From: Streptomyces carpinensis | Lineage (GTDB): Bacteria; Actinomycetota; Actinomycetes; Streptomycetales; Streptomycetaceae | Reading direction: 5' to 3' | Length of the DNA stretch: 40,308 nt | Assembly (NCBI RefSeq): GCF_002154505.1 | Contig: NZ_MUBM01000211.1 | Coordinates: 1 to 40,308 of the forward strand | Part shown: piece after piece, positions 1 to 7,828 of the stretch | Position numbering within the stretch: position 1 is the first letter of the stretch | How the letters are laid out: each line of letters begins with the position of its first letter | Translations under genes and position numbers: made by a program | Notes under the pieces: generated by a model | Database searches by the model: none | Seen by the model: only the letters and a program-made list of their open reading frames with translations | What the model was told of the DNA's origin: nothing

Positions 1-737
1 ACGCGGCGGCGGCCCGGCGGGCGGGCCGTGCCTGGGGCAGACGGGCCGTGGTCACCGGCACCGCCCTCGCCGTCGTCACCGTCGCCGTCGCCGTGCTGGC
101 CGCCACCCACCCCCTTCCCGGCACCGGCGGCGCGGGCTCCACGGCCGCCTCCGGCCCCTCCGGGCCGCCGCCCGCCTCCGCCTCCGCCTCCGGGAGCCGG
201 ACCGGGGGTGCCACTGCGCCGCCGTCCCCGTCCCCCACCTCCGTGTCCCCCTCGGCCACGGCGACCGGCCTGCCGTCCGGCTTCCGCGTCTACCGCGCCC
301 CCGAGGGGTTCTCGGTCGCCCTGCCCACCGGGTGGCAGCGGCTGAGCACCACACGCGCGCCCGAGCTGGCGTACCGCGTCGTCTTCGGGTCGGCCGGCGA
401 CGCCCGGACCCTCGCGGTCACGCACAGTGAGCACGTCGGGCCCGACCCGGTCGCCGTGTGGCGGGACGACGTCGTACCCGGCCTGGAGTGGCAGCCGGGC
501 TACCGGCCGATCGGCGGCATCCGCGCTACGGCCTACCAGGGCCGCCCGGCCGCGGACATGGAGTGGCTGTCCGGGTCCGCGGACCGACGCGTGCACACCT
601 TCGGCCGCGGTGTCCTCCTCGGCGGCCGGCGCGGCTTCTCGCTGCGCTGGACGACTCCGGCCGACGCCTTCGGCACGGCCGCGAACAGGCAGGCGCTCGA
701 GGTGTTCCTCGGCAGCTTCCGGCCCGCCTCCGGCTGA
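1..737 (+). CDS. C-terminal part of a membrane-anchored protein, probably a Ser/Thr protein kinase tail (5' partial)
   Basis: The reading frame is open from the window edge, so the N-terminus lies outside. What is visible is a basic stretch, one hydrophobic segment (about residues 16-34 of the visible part, rich in V, A, T), a long Ala/Ser/Pro-rich linker, and a compact domain of about 150 residues beginning near LPSGFRVYRAPEGFSVALP. This order (juxtamembrane, TM helix, low-complexity spacer, small extracytoplasmic domain with a GF..Y.D/APEGFSVALP-like motif) is what I associate with Streptomyces Ser/Thr kinases, but the kinase domain itself is not in view, so the kinase assignment is inference. 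It could also be a simple membrane-anchored secreted protein. It is followed 40 bp later by the F420 oxidoreductase gene on the same strand. Confidence 0.5.
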   Translation, partial: AAAARRAGRAWGRRAVVTGTALAVVTVAVAVLAATHPLPGTGGAGSTAASGPSGPPPASASASGSRTGGATAPPSPSPTSVSPSATATGLPSGFRVYRAPEGFSVALPTGWQRLSTTRAPELAYRVVFGSAGDARTLAVTHSEHVGPDPVAVWRDDVVPGLEWQPGYRPIGGIRATAYQGRPAADMEWLSGSADRRVHTFGRGVLLGGRRGFSLRWTTPADAFGTAANRQALEVFLGSFRPASG

Positions 738-777
738 TCCGCCGTTTTCCCGCAGGTGACCCGGGGACTCGGCGGAC

Positions 778-1749
778 ATGGTGCAAATCGGATACACGAT
801 GATGACCGAGCAGGCCGGTCCGCGTGAGCTGGTCGACCATGTGGTGCGGGCCGAGGAGGTGGGTTTCGACTTCTCGGTGACCTCGGACCACTACTTCCCG
901 TGGCTGCGCTCGCAGGGTCACTCGCCGTACGCGTGGAGCGTCCTCGGGGCGGCCGCCCAGGCGACCTCGCGCATCCCGCTGATGACGTACGTGACGTGTC
1001 CGACCTTCCGCTACCACCCGGCGATCGTGGCGCAGAAGGCGGCGACGGTGCAGTTGCTGTCGCAGGGCAGGTTCCGGCTGGGCCTCGGCGCCGGCGAGAA
1101 CCTCAACGAGCACGTGGTGGGCGGGGGCTGGCCGTCCGTCGACGTGCGTCACGAACGGCTTCAGGAGGCCGTCGAGATCATCCGCGCACTGTTCGCGGGC
1201 GGGCACGTCACCCGTCACGGCGCGCACTTCGACGTGGAGTCGGCCCGGCTGTGGGATGTGCCGGACACCGCGCCGCCCATCGGCATCGCCGTCTCCGGCG
1301 AGCAGTCCTGCAAGATCGCCGGCCATCTCGCCGACCTCGTCATCGCCACGGAGCCGAAGGCCGGCCTGCTGCAGGCCTTCGACCGGCACGGCGGCGAGGG
1401 CAAGCCGCGGGTGGGCCAGCTTCCGGTGTGCTATGACACCGACCGGGACGCGGCGGTCAAGCGCGCGCACGCGCAGTTCCGCTGGTTCGGCAGCGGTTGG
1501 AAGGTCAACTCCGAGCTGCCGCACCCGGACTCGTTCGAGTCGGCCACCCAGTTCGTCACCCCCGACGACGTCGCCGAGTCGATCCCGTGCGGCGATGACC
1601 CGGAGGCGTTCGTCGAGGCCGTACGCCCGTTTGTCGACGCCGGGTTCACGGAGGTGGCGCTGGTGCAGATCGGCGGCGATGAGCAGGACGCGTTCCTGGA
1701 CTGGTCGGCCAAGACCCTGCTGCCCGCACTGCGCGACGCCTTCGGCTGA
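778..1749 (+). CDS. LLM-class F420-dependent oxidoreductase
   Basis: A 323-residue luciferase-like monooxygenase fold protein. The N-terminus (IGYTMMTEQAGPRELVDHV, then VTSDHYFPW) and the stretch GRFRLGLGAGENLNEHVVG match the F420-binding subgroup related to F420-dependent glucose-6-phosphate dehydrogenase (TIGR03557-like). Such enzymes are cytosolic and use reduced deazaflavin F420 for hydride transfer; the substrate here cannot be told from sequence. The ATG at 778 is chosen because the family N-terminus begins right there; no strong ribosome binding site is visible. It ends 48 bp before the convergent DUF6328 gene. Full length for the family, no anomalies. Confidence 0.85.
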   Translation: MVQIGYTMMTEQAGPRELVDHVVRAEEVGFDFSVTSDHYFPWLRSQGHSPYAWSVLGAAAQATSRIPLMTYVTCPTFRYHPAIVAQKAATVQLLSQGRFRLGLGAGENLNEHVVGGGWPSVDVRHERLQEAVEIIRALFAGGHVTRHGAHFDVESARLWDVPDTAPPIGIAVSGEQSCKIAGHLADLVIATEPKAGLLQAFDRHGGEGKPRVGQLPVCYDTDRDAAVKRAHAQFRWFGSGWKVNSELPHPDSFESATQFVTPDDVAESIPCGDDPEAFVEAVRPFVDAGFTEVALVQIGGDEQDAFLDWSAKTLLPALRDAFG

Positions 1750-1797
1750 GCGCACCGCGCCCGGGAAGACCAGCCAGGGCCGTGGCCGCGGGCCGCC

Positions 1798-2295
1798 TCA
1801 CCGGGAGGTGTAGCGGTGCCGGGCCCACAACGGCAGCACGAACCAGCACAGCATGTACCAGGCGACCACGACCAGGACCAGCCAGGAGACGACACCGCCG
1901 TGCGTCGCCACTCTCAGGATCAGCAGCAGTGCGGCGGTCATGGTGGCGAGCAACAGGACCAGTCCGACGAAGGTCAGCCGGGATGCCCACCGCACCGCCT
2001 GGGGCTTCACCCGGCGCCCCGAGACGAGCCGGTGCAGGGACACCGGTCCGATGAGCGCGCCGGTCGCGGCGGCGCCCAGGAAGACGGTGACGATGTAGAT
2101 GACCTGGTTGGTGTGGGTCAGCGTGTCGTACTTGGGCTGGAACACCACGGTGAGCAGGAAGCCGAACAGGATCTGCACACCGGTCTGGGCCACCCGCACC
2201 TCCTGGATGAGCTCCACCCACATGCGGTCGGCCCGCTCCTCCTCGGTCTCGTTGCGTCCCCGGCGTTTCGCCGCGCCGTCTCCCGCTGCCGTCAC
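1798..2295 (-). CDS. DUF6328 family membrane protein
   Basis: A 165-residue protein starting at a GTG at 2295, chosen because GGGAGGCGAC sits directly upstream with good spacing and because the family begins with an acidic NETEEERADR segment. Four hydrophobic segments follow (around TGVQILFGFLLTVVF, VIYIVTVFLGAAATGALIG, ASRLTFVGLVLLLATMTAALLLIL, and WLVLVVVAWYMLCWFVLPLW). The pattern is that of the Streptomyces DUF6328 proteins, small integral membrane proteins of unknown function. No catalytic motif is visible. A TAGGCT hexamer about 190 bp upstream on the minus strand could be a -10 box but is weak evidence. Confidence 0.8.
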   Translation of the reverse strand: MTAAGDGAAKRRGRNETEEERADRMWVELIQEVRVAQTGVQILFGFLLTVVFQPKYDTLTHTNQVIYIVTVFLGAAATGALIGPVSLHRLVSGRRVKPQAVRWASRLTFVGLVLLLATMTAALLLILRVATHGGVVSWLVLVVVAWYMLCWFVLPLWARHRYTSR

Positions 2296-2502
2296 GTCGC
2301 CTCCCGATTCCCGCGGCCCGCATCCCTGGCTGCCCTCTCCTCGCGTGTGCCCCGGAGAGCGGGAATCCTGCCCGCCGAAAGGCCGACCGCCAGGGCGACG
2401 GACCCGTGGCCGACCGCTCGGACCGGCCACCGGCCCACCGGGTCGCGGTCACCCGGCAGCCGCGGCCGACGCGCTGAGCCGGAGCCTACTGACGGGCGGG
2501 GC

Positions 2503-3486
2503 TCACCAGCGGTCCTCCACCTGGTCCTTGATCCGCCGGTCGTAGAGGTCCCGGATCGCCGCCAGGGTCTCGTCGGTCAGCGGGGGCAGCTTGCCGGCGG
2601 CCGCGTTGGCGCGGGCCTGTTCCGGGGAACGGGCACCGGGGATCACGGTGGTGACGCCGGGCTGCTGGATGATCCAGCGCAGTGCCAGCTGGGCGGGGGT
2701 GCAGCCCTCGGGGGCCAGGGCGGCGAACTCGGCCGCGGCCTCCACGCCCGTCGCGTAGTCGACGCCGGAGAAGGTCTCGCCCTGGTCGAAGGACTGGCCG
2801 TGCCGGTTGAAGGTGCGGTGGTCGTTGGCGGGGAACACCGTGTCCTTGGTGTACTTGCCCGACAGCAGCCCGGAGGCGAGCGGTACGCGGGCGATGATGC
2901 CGACACCGGCCTCGCGCGCGGCCGGGAGCACCTCGCGCAGGGGCTTCATGCGGAACGGGTTGAGGATGATCTGCACACTGGCCACGTTCGGCCGGGCGAT
3001 CGCGGTCAGGGCCTCCGCGCAGGTCTCGACGCTGACGCCGTACGCGGCGATCCGCTCCTCCTCGACGAGGGTGTCCAGCGCGTCGAACACCGCGTCGGTG
3101 GAGTACACGGGTGTCGGCGGGCAGTGCAGCTGCACCAGGTCGATGCGGTCGACGCCCAGGTTGCGGCGGGAACGGTCGTTCCAGGCGCGGAAGTTGTCCA
3201 GGACGTAGTTCTCCGGGATCTGCTCGACGCGGCGGCCCATCTTGGTCGCGACCAGCACATGCAGGTCCGGCCGGGAGCTGAGGAAGGTGGCGATGGTCGC
3301 CTCGCTGCGCCCGTCGCCGTAGACGTCGGCCGTGTCGAAGAAGGTCACGCCCGACTCGGCGGCGGCCTCCAGCACGGCGAGTGCTTCCTTGTCTTCGACG
3401 TCGCCCCAGTCGGCGCCCAGTTGCCAGGTGCCGAGTCCGACGACCGAGGCGTGCTGCTGCGACCTGCCGAATTCACGTTCGTCCAT
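2503..3486 (-). CDS. Aldo/keto reductase
   Basis: A 327-residue NADPH-dependent oxidoreductase of the AKR superfamily, (beta/alpha)8 barrel, cytosolic. The catalytic tetrad is visible: Asp51 and Tyr56 in FFDTADVYG, Lys82 in VATKMG, and His121 in IDLVQLHCPP. The C-terminal cofactor loop VIPGARSPEQARAN is also present. The ATG at 3486 (MDEREFGRS) is the usual family start; an upstream in-frame start would add a low-complexity tail. The natural substrate is unknown; closest in style to the general AKR family that includes YajO/IolS-like enzymes. It is transcribed away from RNase HI by a 153-bp gap and toward the DUF6328 gene. Confidence 0.88.
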   Translation of the reverse strand: MDEREFGRSQQHASVVGLGTWQLGADWGDVEDKEALAVLEAAAESGVTFFDTADVYGDGRSEATIATFLSSRPDLHVLVATKMGRRVEQIPENYVLDNFRAWNDRSRRNLGVDRIDLVQLHCPPTPVYSTDAVFDALDTLVEEERIAAYGVSVETCAEALTAIARPNVASVQIILNPFRMKPLREVLPAAREAGVGIIARVPLASGLLSGKYTKDTVFPANDHRTFNRHGQSFDQGETFSGVDYATGVEAAAEFAALAPEGCTPAQLALRWIIQQPGVTTVIPGARSPEQARANAAAGKLPPLTDETLAAIRDLYDRRIKDQVEDRW

Positions 3487-3639
3487 GGCGCCAGTCTGGC
3501 ACCCGTGCCGGGCCCCCGCGGCACCGGCCACCCGGCCGCTCCGGTCCCTCACCCGCGCAGGGGCGTCACCCGGGTCGGAGCCGGATCAGGGCGGACGGGG
3601 CGGCTCGAGCCGTCGCCCGCCGTCGTGTCCGGCACCCCG

Positions 3640-4344
3640 CTATCCGGCGGCCGCCGTGCGGCACTCCGGGTGGCCCCAGCCCTGGTCGTTCTTGGCGATG
3701 GACTCACCGGCCGCGTAGGACCGGCCGCACACACACCGGCCGGGGAACTTGGCCTTGATCGTGCGGGACGAGGATCCCGCGGCGCCGGCGCCTGCCCGTG
3801 CCGTCCTGGTCCCGTTCGCGCGGCGACGCGACCCGGCGGACGCCGGGGCGGTGGGCGCGGGCGGCGGCTCCGAGGAGCCGAGGGCGCTGCCGGCGGCCAG
3901 CTGTGCGGTCGCCGCCTGGCTGGCGGCCCGGTCGGCGAAGTCGTTCAGGGGATCGCCGTCGACCTGGTGGGCGGGTACATAGCGGAAGTCGACGGTACGG
4001 CCGTCGAGCAGCTCGTCGATCCGCACGACCAGCTCCTGGTTGGCGACCGGCTTGCCGGCGGCCGTCTTCCAGCCGTTGCGCTTCCAGCCGGGCAGCCAGG
4101 TGGTGACCGCCTTCATCGCGTACTGCGAGTCCATGCGGACCTCGAGCGGCACATCGGGGTCGGTCGCGGTGAGGAGCCGCTCCAGCGCGGTGAGTTCGGC
4201 GACGTTGTTGGTCGCGGTGCCGAGCGGGCCCGCCTCCCAGCGGGCCGGGGTCTCGGCGTCCTCGGAGACCACCCACGCCCAGCCCGCCGGACCCGGATTT
4301 CCCTTCGAGGCCCCGTCGCACGCGGCCACCACTCGTTCACGCAT
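3640..4344 (-). CDS. Ribonuclease HI family protein with Cys-rich C-terminal tail
   Basis: A 234-residue protein. Residues 1-145 form an RNase H domain that cleaves RNA in RNA:DNA hybrids: Asp10 in CDGASKGNPGPAGW, Glu50 in NNVAELTAL, Asp72 in RMDSQYAM, Asp138 in LNDFADRA, with His126 in VPAHQVDGDP. The fold is in the bacterial type 1 style. After a Pro/Ala/Arg-rich linker (150-195) comes a short module with Cys204-x-Cys206 and His225-x-x-Cys228, which could bind one zinc ion. E. coli RNase HI is about 155 residues, so the tail is an added element. ATG at 4344 is preferred over an ATG at 4356 because an ATCGGGGGC ribosome site precedes it and the RNase H fold starts immediately. Confidence 0.85.
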   Translation of the reverse strand: MRERVVAACDGASKGNPGPAGWAWVVSEDAETPARWEAGPLGTATNNVAELTALERLLTATDPDVPLEVRMDSQYAMKAVTTWLPGWKRNGWKTAAGKPVANQELVVRIDELLDGRTVDFRYVPAHQVDGDPLNDFADRAASQAATAQLAAGSALGSSEPPPAPTAPASAGSRRRANGTRTARAGAGAAGSSSRTIKAKFPGRCVCGRSYAAGESIAKNDQGWGHPECRTAAAG

Positions 4345-4462
4345 GCCCCCGATCATGCCACGCCCACCCGAGCCCCTGCGCCGGACCGGGGCGGCGGCCG
4401 GAACGGGAGCGCGCCGAGCCGGGGAGCCGCCGCCTCCACGCCCGGGGCCCGGCACACTCCGG

Positions 4463-4640
4463 GACTGCGAGCTCTTGGGCCGGGGTACGAGCCCCGTCTC
4501 GGACGGTTTGGCCGGGTGCGGGCCCGGTCTCGGAGGACTTGGCCGGGTACGCCCCGGGGCTGGGAGCGCCTTGGGCCGGGTGCGGGCCCGGTCTCGGACG
4601 GCTTGGGCCGGGTACGGCGCCGGTCTCGGAGCCGCTGGGG
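4463..4640. repeat. Degenerate tandem repeat, about 5 units of 31-33 bp, with SigB-like promoter boxes
   Basis: Between the RNase HI start and the downstream VOC gene lies a run of units of the type TTGGGCCGGGTRCGGGCCCG followed by GTCTCGGACGG. The TT of successive units falls at 4475, 4508, 4539, 4571 and 4603, so the period is 31-33 bp. Three units contain GGGTAC (4483-4488, 4545-4550, 4610-4615), each with a G-N-N-T 14 to 16 bp upstream. No open frame with a family signature crosses the array. The copies differ by several substitutions, so this is an old or converging array. Confidence 0.75.
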
Positions 4641-4760
4641 AGACCCCGGATCGGGGATCGATCCGGCCTGAGGGCGGCCGGGGTCCGGGAACGGCTTCGC
4701 CCAGGGAAACGGCAGGTCCGGGAGCGGCCCGAGCCCGGAAGTCGCCCGGGTTGGGGCCCA

Positions 4761-4843
4761 GGCCCTGTCGTCGAACTCCCCTCTGCCCAGCGACGCCATG
4801 CAGTGCCGGGCCCCGCGCGCCCGCATGATCCAAACGAGAGGCC
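4761..4843. mobile_element. Truncated MITE-like element between RNase HI and VOC genes
   Basis: Positions 4761-4797 read GGCCCTGTCGTCGAACTCCC and then TCTGCCCAGCGACGCC, nearly the same as the left end of the complete MITE-like element at 9151-9363. The other end, read on the minus strand, begins GGGCCTCTCGTTTGGATCAT directly after the TAG stop codon of the VOC gene. The two ends share only part of their terminal sequence and no clear target duplication is visible, so this is best read as a shortened or composite copy. Confidence 0.5.
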
Positions 4844-4844
4844 C
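4823..4844. repeat. Direct repeat copy A flanking the VOC gene
   Basis: A 22-bp sequence, GCATGATCCAAACGAGAGGC plus CC, recurs with one mismatch at 5787-5808 in the same orientation. The two copies bracket the VOC gene at 4844-5641. Confidence 0.8.
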
Positions 4845-5641
4845 TACGGGATCTCCTTGGCCTGGGGCTTCTCTCCCTGGCTCGTGGTGACGTCGATCAC
4901 GGAGAAGCTCGCGCCCTGGGGGTCGGTGAGGGCCGCGACCCGGCCGAAGGGGCTGTCCGCCGGGCCGAACCGCAGGACACCGCTGCGCTCGGTCGCGGTG
5001 GCCACCGCGGCGTCGCAGTCGGCGACCATGAAGTACACGTTGACGTACGACGGCACCTCGGGCGGGAAGTCGTCCGTCATCCTCATGCGGCCGAGGACCG
5101 CGCCGCCGCCCGCGTGGAACTCACGGAAGTCGATCGCCGCGTCGTCGAGCTGCTTCGCGGTGTACCCGAACACCGCGGTGAGGAAGGGGTCCGTCTTCTC
5201 GGGCTCGCGGGTGACGACCTCGGCCCAGCAGTAGGCGCCCGGCTCCCCGGTGGCCTCGAAACCCTCGTGGCGGCCGGCCTGCCACACACCGAACACCGCA
5301 CCACCGGGCTCGCGGGCCAGGCACATGGTGCCGAGGTCGCCGATCCGCATCGGTTCCATCAGCACCTCGCCGGCCTGTTCGCGGATTCGGCGGGCCGTGG
5401 CGGCAGCGTCGGGCGAGGCCAGGTAGAGGCACCACTGCGACTGCCCTTCCTGCCCGGGCATCGGCGGCACGACGGCGGCCACCGCCTTGCCGTTCACATA
5501 GGCCTGGGTGTAGTTGCCGTACGCCGAGGACGACTCGCCGAAGGTCCAGCCGAGGACCTCGCCGTAGAAGTTCTTGGCCGCCTCGACGTCGGTGAACATC
5601 GCGTCGGCCCAGCAGGGGGTTCCCTCGGGTCGTACCGCCAT
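4844..5641 (-). CDS. Two-domain VOC (glyoxalase/bleomycin-resistance fold) protein
   Basis: A 265-residue protein with two tandem vicinal-oxygen-chelate modules. The first starts at GTPCWADAMFTDVEAAKNFY (about residues 6-120) and the second near PGAYCWAEVVTREPEKTDPF (about 133-255); each has the FYGEVLGW / FLTAVFGY type helix typical of the fold. This is the actinobacterial architecture related to the mycobacterial 27-30 kDa antigen Cfp30B group. Cytosolic; the reaction cannot be assigned because metal ligands differ between members. ATG at 5641 follows a GGGAGAGGGG purine run. The stop codon lies exactly at the edge of a repeated element (4823-4844). Confidence 0.82.
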   Translation of the reverse strand: MAVRPEGTPCWADAMFTDVEAAKNFYGEVLGWTFGESSSAYGNYTQAYVNGKAVAAVVPPMPGQEGQSQWCLYLASPDAAATARRIREQAGEVLMEPMRIGDLGTMCLAREPGGAVFGVWQAGRHEGFEATGEPGAYCWAEVVTREPEKTDPFLTAVFGYTAKQLDDAAIDFREFHAGGGAVLGRMRMTDDFPPEVPSYVNVYFMVADCDAAVATATERSGVLRFGPADSPFGRVAALTDPQGASFSVIDVTTSQGEKPQAKEIP

Positions 5642-5786
5642 GGCGGGGCCCCTCTCCCGTTCGATGGCTCGGTGGCTTCCCGGTTCACACGCTAGCCACA
5701 CCCGGGGCGGGTCGCGCGCCGAAGAAACGCCCTCGCCGCCGGCCCGCCCGGGCGGAGCCCTCGCGGTGGTGCAACTCGGGTCCCCG

Positions 5787-5808
5787 GCATGATCCGAACG
5801 AGAGGCCC
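5787..5808. repeat. Direct repeat copy B
   Basis: Matches 4823-4844 at 21 of 22 positions. It lies 64 bp beyond the stop codon of the second VOC gene, again in a 3'-flanking position, as copy A does for the first VOC gene. Confidence 0.75.
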
Positions 5809-5872
5809 CGAGTCCTCGCCCGGCGGCCGGCCCACTCCCCCGGATGGGTGGGCCGGCCCCGCGGCCGCCCCG

Positions 5873-6355
5873 CTACTCGCCCGTGTGAGCCCTCTTCAGG
5901 GCGGCGATGTCGAGCTTGCCCATCGCGAGCATCGCCCGGGTGGTGCGGGCCGCCTTCTCGGTGTCGGGGTCGCCGATCATCTCCATGAGGCCGTCCGGGA
6001 TGATCTGCCAGGACACGCCGTACCTGTCCTTGAGCCAGCCGCACGGGCCGGGCTCTCCGCCGTTCTCCGTGAGCTTGGCCCAGTAGTGGTCGACCTCGTC
6101 CTGGTCCGCACAGAACATCTGGAACGAGATCGCCTCGCTGAACTTGAACTGCGGGCCGCCGTTCAGCGCGACGAACTTCTGTCCGTTGGCCGTGAACTCG
6201 ACGGCGATCACTGAGCTGGCCGGTCCCGGTCCAGCCTCGGTGTAGCGGCCGACCCGGCCGATGCTGGAGTTCTTGAAGACCGAGACGTAGTAGTCGGCTG
6301 CCTCCTCGGCCTGGCCGTCGAACCAGAGACAGGTGGTGAATCCTTCGGTGGCCAC
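5873..6355 (-). CDS. VOC family protein of the PhnB / 3-demethylubiquinone-9 3-methyltransferase-like type
   Basis: A 160-residue single-domain protein. The start TTCLWFDGQAEEAADYYVSVF and the motifs FVALNGGPQFKFSEAISFQM and CGWLKDRYGVSWQIIP are the signature of the PhnB-like (PF06983) subgroup. These proteins form cytosolic dimers; biochemical roles are mostly unknown despite the methyltransferase name. The start is a GTG at 6355 with AGGAGG five bases upstream, which decides it. It is divergent from the epoxide hydrolase at 6487. Confidence 0.87.
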   Translation of the reverse strand: MATEGFTTCLWFDGQAEEAADYYVSVFKNSSIGRVGRYTEAGPGPASSVIAVEFTANGQKFVALNGGPQFKFSEAISFQMFCADQDEVDHYWAKLTENGGEPGPCGWLKDRYGVSWQIIPDGLMEMIGDPDTEKAARTTRAMLAMGKLDIAALKRAHTGE

Positions 6356-6474
6356 GGGTTCCTCCTGAGGTGTGGGACACGGTCATCTGTATCGACCGGT
6401 CCGGGCTGCGGAACTCATCGCTCTTCGGGGAATCCACGGGAATCAATTCGGACGGCTCCCTGGACGGCGCGAAC

Positions 6475-6480
6475 TAGCAT
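6475..6480 (+). promoter_or_regulatory. -10-like box for leaderless transcription of the epoxide hydrolase gene
   Basis: TAGCAT ends six bases before the ATG at 6487 and there is no ribosome binding site in between, so transcription likely begins at or next to the start codon. No good -35 box is visible. Confidence 0.45.
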
Positions 6481-6486
6481 CCGGCC

Positions 6487-7695
6487 ATGACGACGTCACC
6501 GCCGCCCACCGACGGCATCCGGCCCTTCCGCCTCGCGATCCCGCAGAGCGACCTCGACGACCTGCACGACCGGCTCGACCGCACCCGCCGGCCGGACGAC
6601 CTGCCCGGCGCCGGATGGGACTACGGCGTGCCCGGCGACTACCTGCGCGACCTCGTGCGGCACTGGCGGCACGCCTACGACTGGCGGGCTGCCGAGGCGC
6701 GACTGAACGAGTGGCCGCAGTTCACCACCACCATCGACGGGGCGAACGTCCACTTCGCGCACATCCGCTCCCCCGAGCCCGACGCCACCCCGCTGATCGT
6801 CACCCACGGCTGGCCGGGGTCGATCGTCGAGTTCCTGGACGTCGTCGGGCCGCTCGCCGACCCGGCCGCACACGGTGGCGACCCCGCCGACGCGTTCCAC
6901 GTCGTCGTACCGAGCATCCCGGGCTTCGGACTGTCAGGGCCGACGACCGACCGGGGCTGGGAGGCCGGCCGGGTCGCCGACGCGTGGGCCGACCTGATGC
7001 GGCGGCTCGGCTACGAGCGGTTCGGCGCCCAGGGCGGGGACTGGGGCGCGGCGATCTCCCGGGAGCTGGGCCGCGCCCACCCCGATCGGGTGATCGGTGT
7101 CCACCTCAACCTGTTGCCGGGGGCGCAGCAGGCCACCGAGCCGACCGAGGCGGAGCTGGCCGCGCTCGGCCCCGAAGAGCGTGAACGCACCCTCGCCTCG
7201 TGGCGCCGCTGGGCGGCCTGGCAGCGGGAGAGCGCGGGGTACGCGATCCTCAACTCCACCCGCCCGCAGACCCTGGCGTACGCCCTCACCGACTCCCCGG
7301 TCGGCCAACTCGCCTGGATCGTCGAGAAGTTCCGGGAGTGGACGGACTCCGAGGAGCTGCCCGAGGAGGCCGTCGACCGGGACCTGCTGCTCACCAACGT
7401 CATGCTGTACTGGCTGACCGGGACCGCCGGTTCCGCGGCCCGGATCTACTACGAGCGGGCCCACGCCGGCTCGCGCCGGGCCGCCGCGCCGGCCCAACCG
7501 TCGACCGTGCCGACCGGGCTCGCCGTCTTCCCGGCCGAACCCCAGGTTCCGCTGCGGCACAGGGCGGAGCGCACGGAGAACATCGTGCGGTGGACCGAGT
7601 TCGACCGGGGCGGGCACTTCGCGGCGATGGAGGAGCCGGACCTGCTGGTCGCGGACGTGCGGGCGTTCTTCCGGCAGCTGCGCGAGAAGGGCTGA
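6487..7695 (+). CDS. Epoxide hydrolase, alpha/beta-hydrolase fold with N-terminal EHN domain
   Basis: A 402-residue protein. Residues 10-115 are the N-terminal epoxide hydrolase cap (IRPFRLAIPQSDLDDLHDRL), followed by the alpha/beta-hydrolase core. HGWPG at 107-111 forms the oxyanion-hole region, Asp185 in GGDWGA is the expected nucleophile, and His377 in RGGHFAAMEEPD is the expected base. The enzyme class opens epoxides to diols via an ester intermediate; physiological substrates in Streptomyces are usually unknown. It resembles microsomal-type hydrolases without a membrane anchor. Probably translated from a leaderless transcript. It stands alone, ending 133 bp before clpP3. Confidence 0.9.
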   Translation: MTTSPPPTDGIRPFRLAIPQSDLDDLHDRLDRTRRPDDLPGAGWDYGVPGDYLRDLVRHWRHAYDWRAAEARLNEWPQFTTTIDGANVHFAHIRSPEPDATPLIVTHGWPGSIVEFLDVVGPLADPAAHGGDPADAFHVVVPSIPGFGLSGPTTDRGWEAGRVADAWADLMRRLGYERFGAQGGDWGAAISRELGRAHPDRVIGVHLNLLPGAQQATEPTEAELAALGPEERERTLASWRRWAAWQRESAGYAILNSTRPQTLAYALTDSPVGQLAWIVEKFREWTDSEELPEEAVDRDLLLTNVMLYWLTGTAGSAARIYYERAHAGSRRAAAPAQPSTVPTGLAVFPAEPQVPLRHRAERTENIVRWTEFDRGGHFAAMEEPDLLVADVRAFFRQLREKG

Positions 7696-7726
7696 GGCCG
7701 CGGCCTCAGGACGCCGTGCGAGGCGC

Positions 7727-7756
7727 TCTGCCCGTGGCGAATCTGCCGCGGGCAGA
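7727..7756 (+). promoter_or_regulatory. PopR-type operator upstream of clpP3
   Basis: A perfect palindrome TCTGCC-GCG-GGCAGA lies at 7742-7756. Directly before it, 7727-7741 reads TCTGCC-CGT-GGCGAA, an imperfect second copy abutting the first. TCTGCC-N3-GGCAGA is the motif I recall being reported for PopR control of clpP3-clpP4 in Streptomyces lividans. It lies 73 bp before the clpP3 ATG, and a popR-like gene is encoded 1.6 kb downstream. Confidence 0.85.
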
Positions 7757-7828
7757 GAAACCGCATCGGCCGGCCCGTCGCGGTCGACAGTGAAGTCGAC
7801 GGCATCCACGCCACGACGAGGAGATTCG

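Noticed and set aside
1816..4671. A very long open frame on the plus strand across four minus-strand genes
   Set aside because: It is the antisense frame of GC-rich coding DNA; it has no family motif, while the minus strand carries recognisable DUF6328, aldo/keto reductase and RNase HI proteins with sensible starts.
3640..4833. A longer version of RNase HI starting at 4833
   Set aside because: The added 163 residues are low-complexity translation of the tandem repeat and MITE fragment; the RNase H fold begins at 4344 with a ribosome site.
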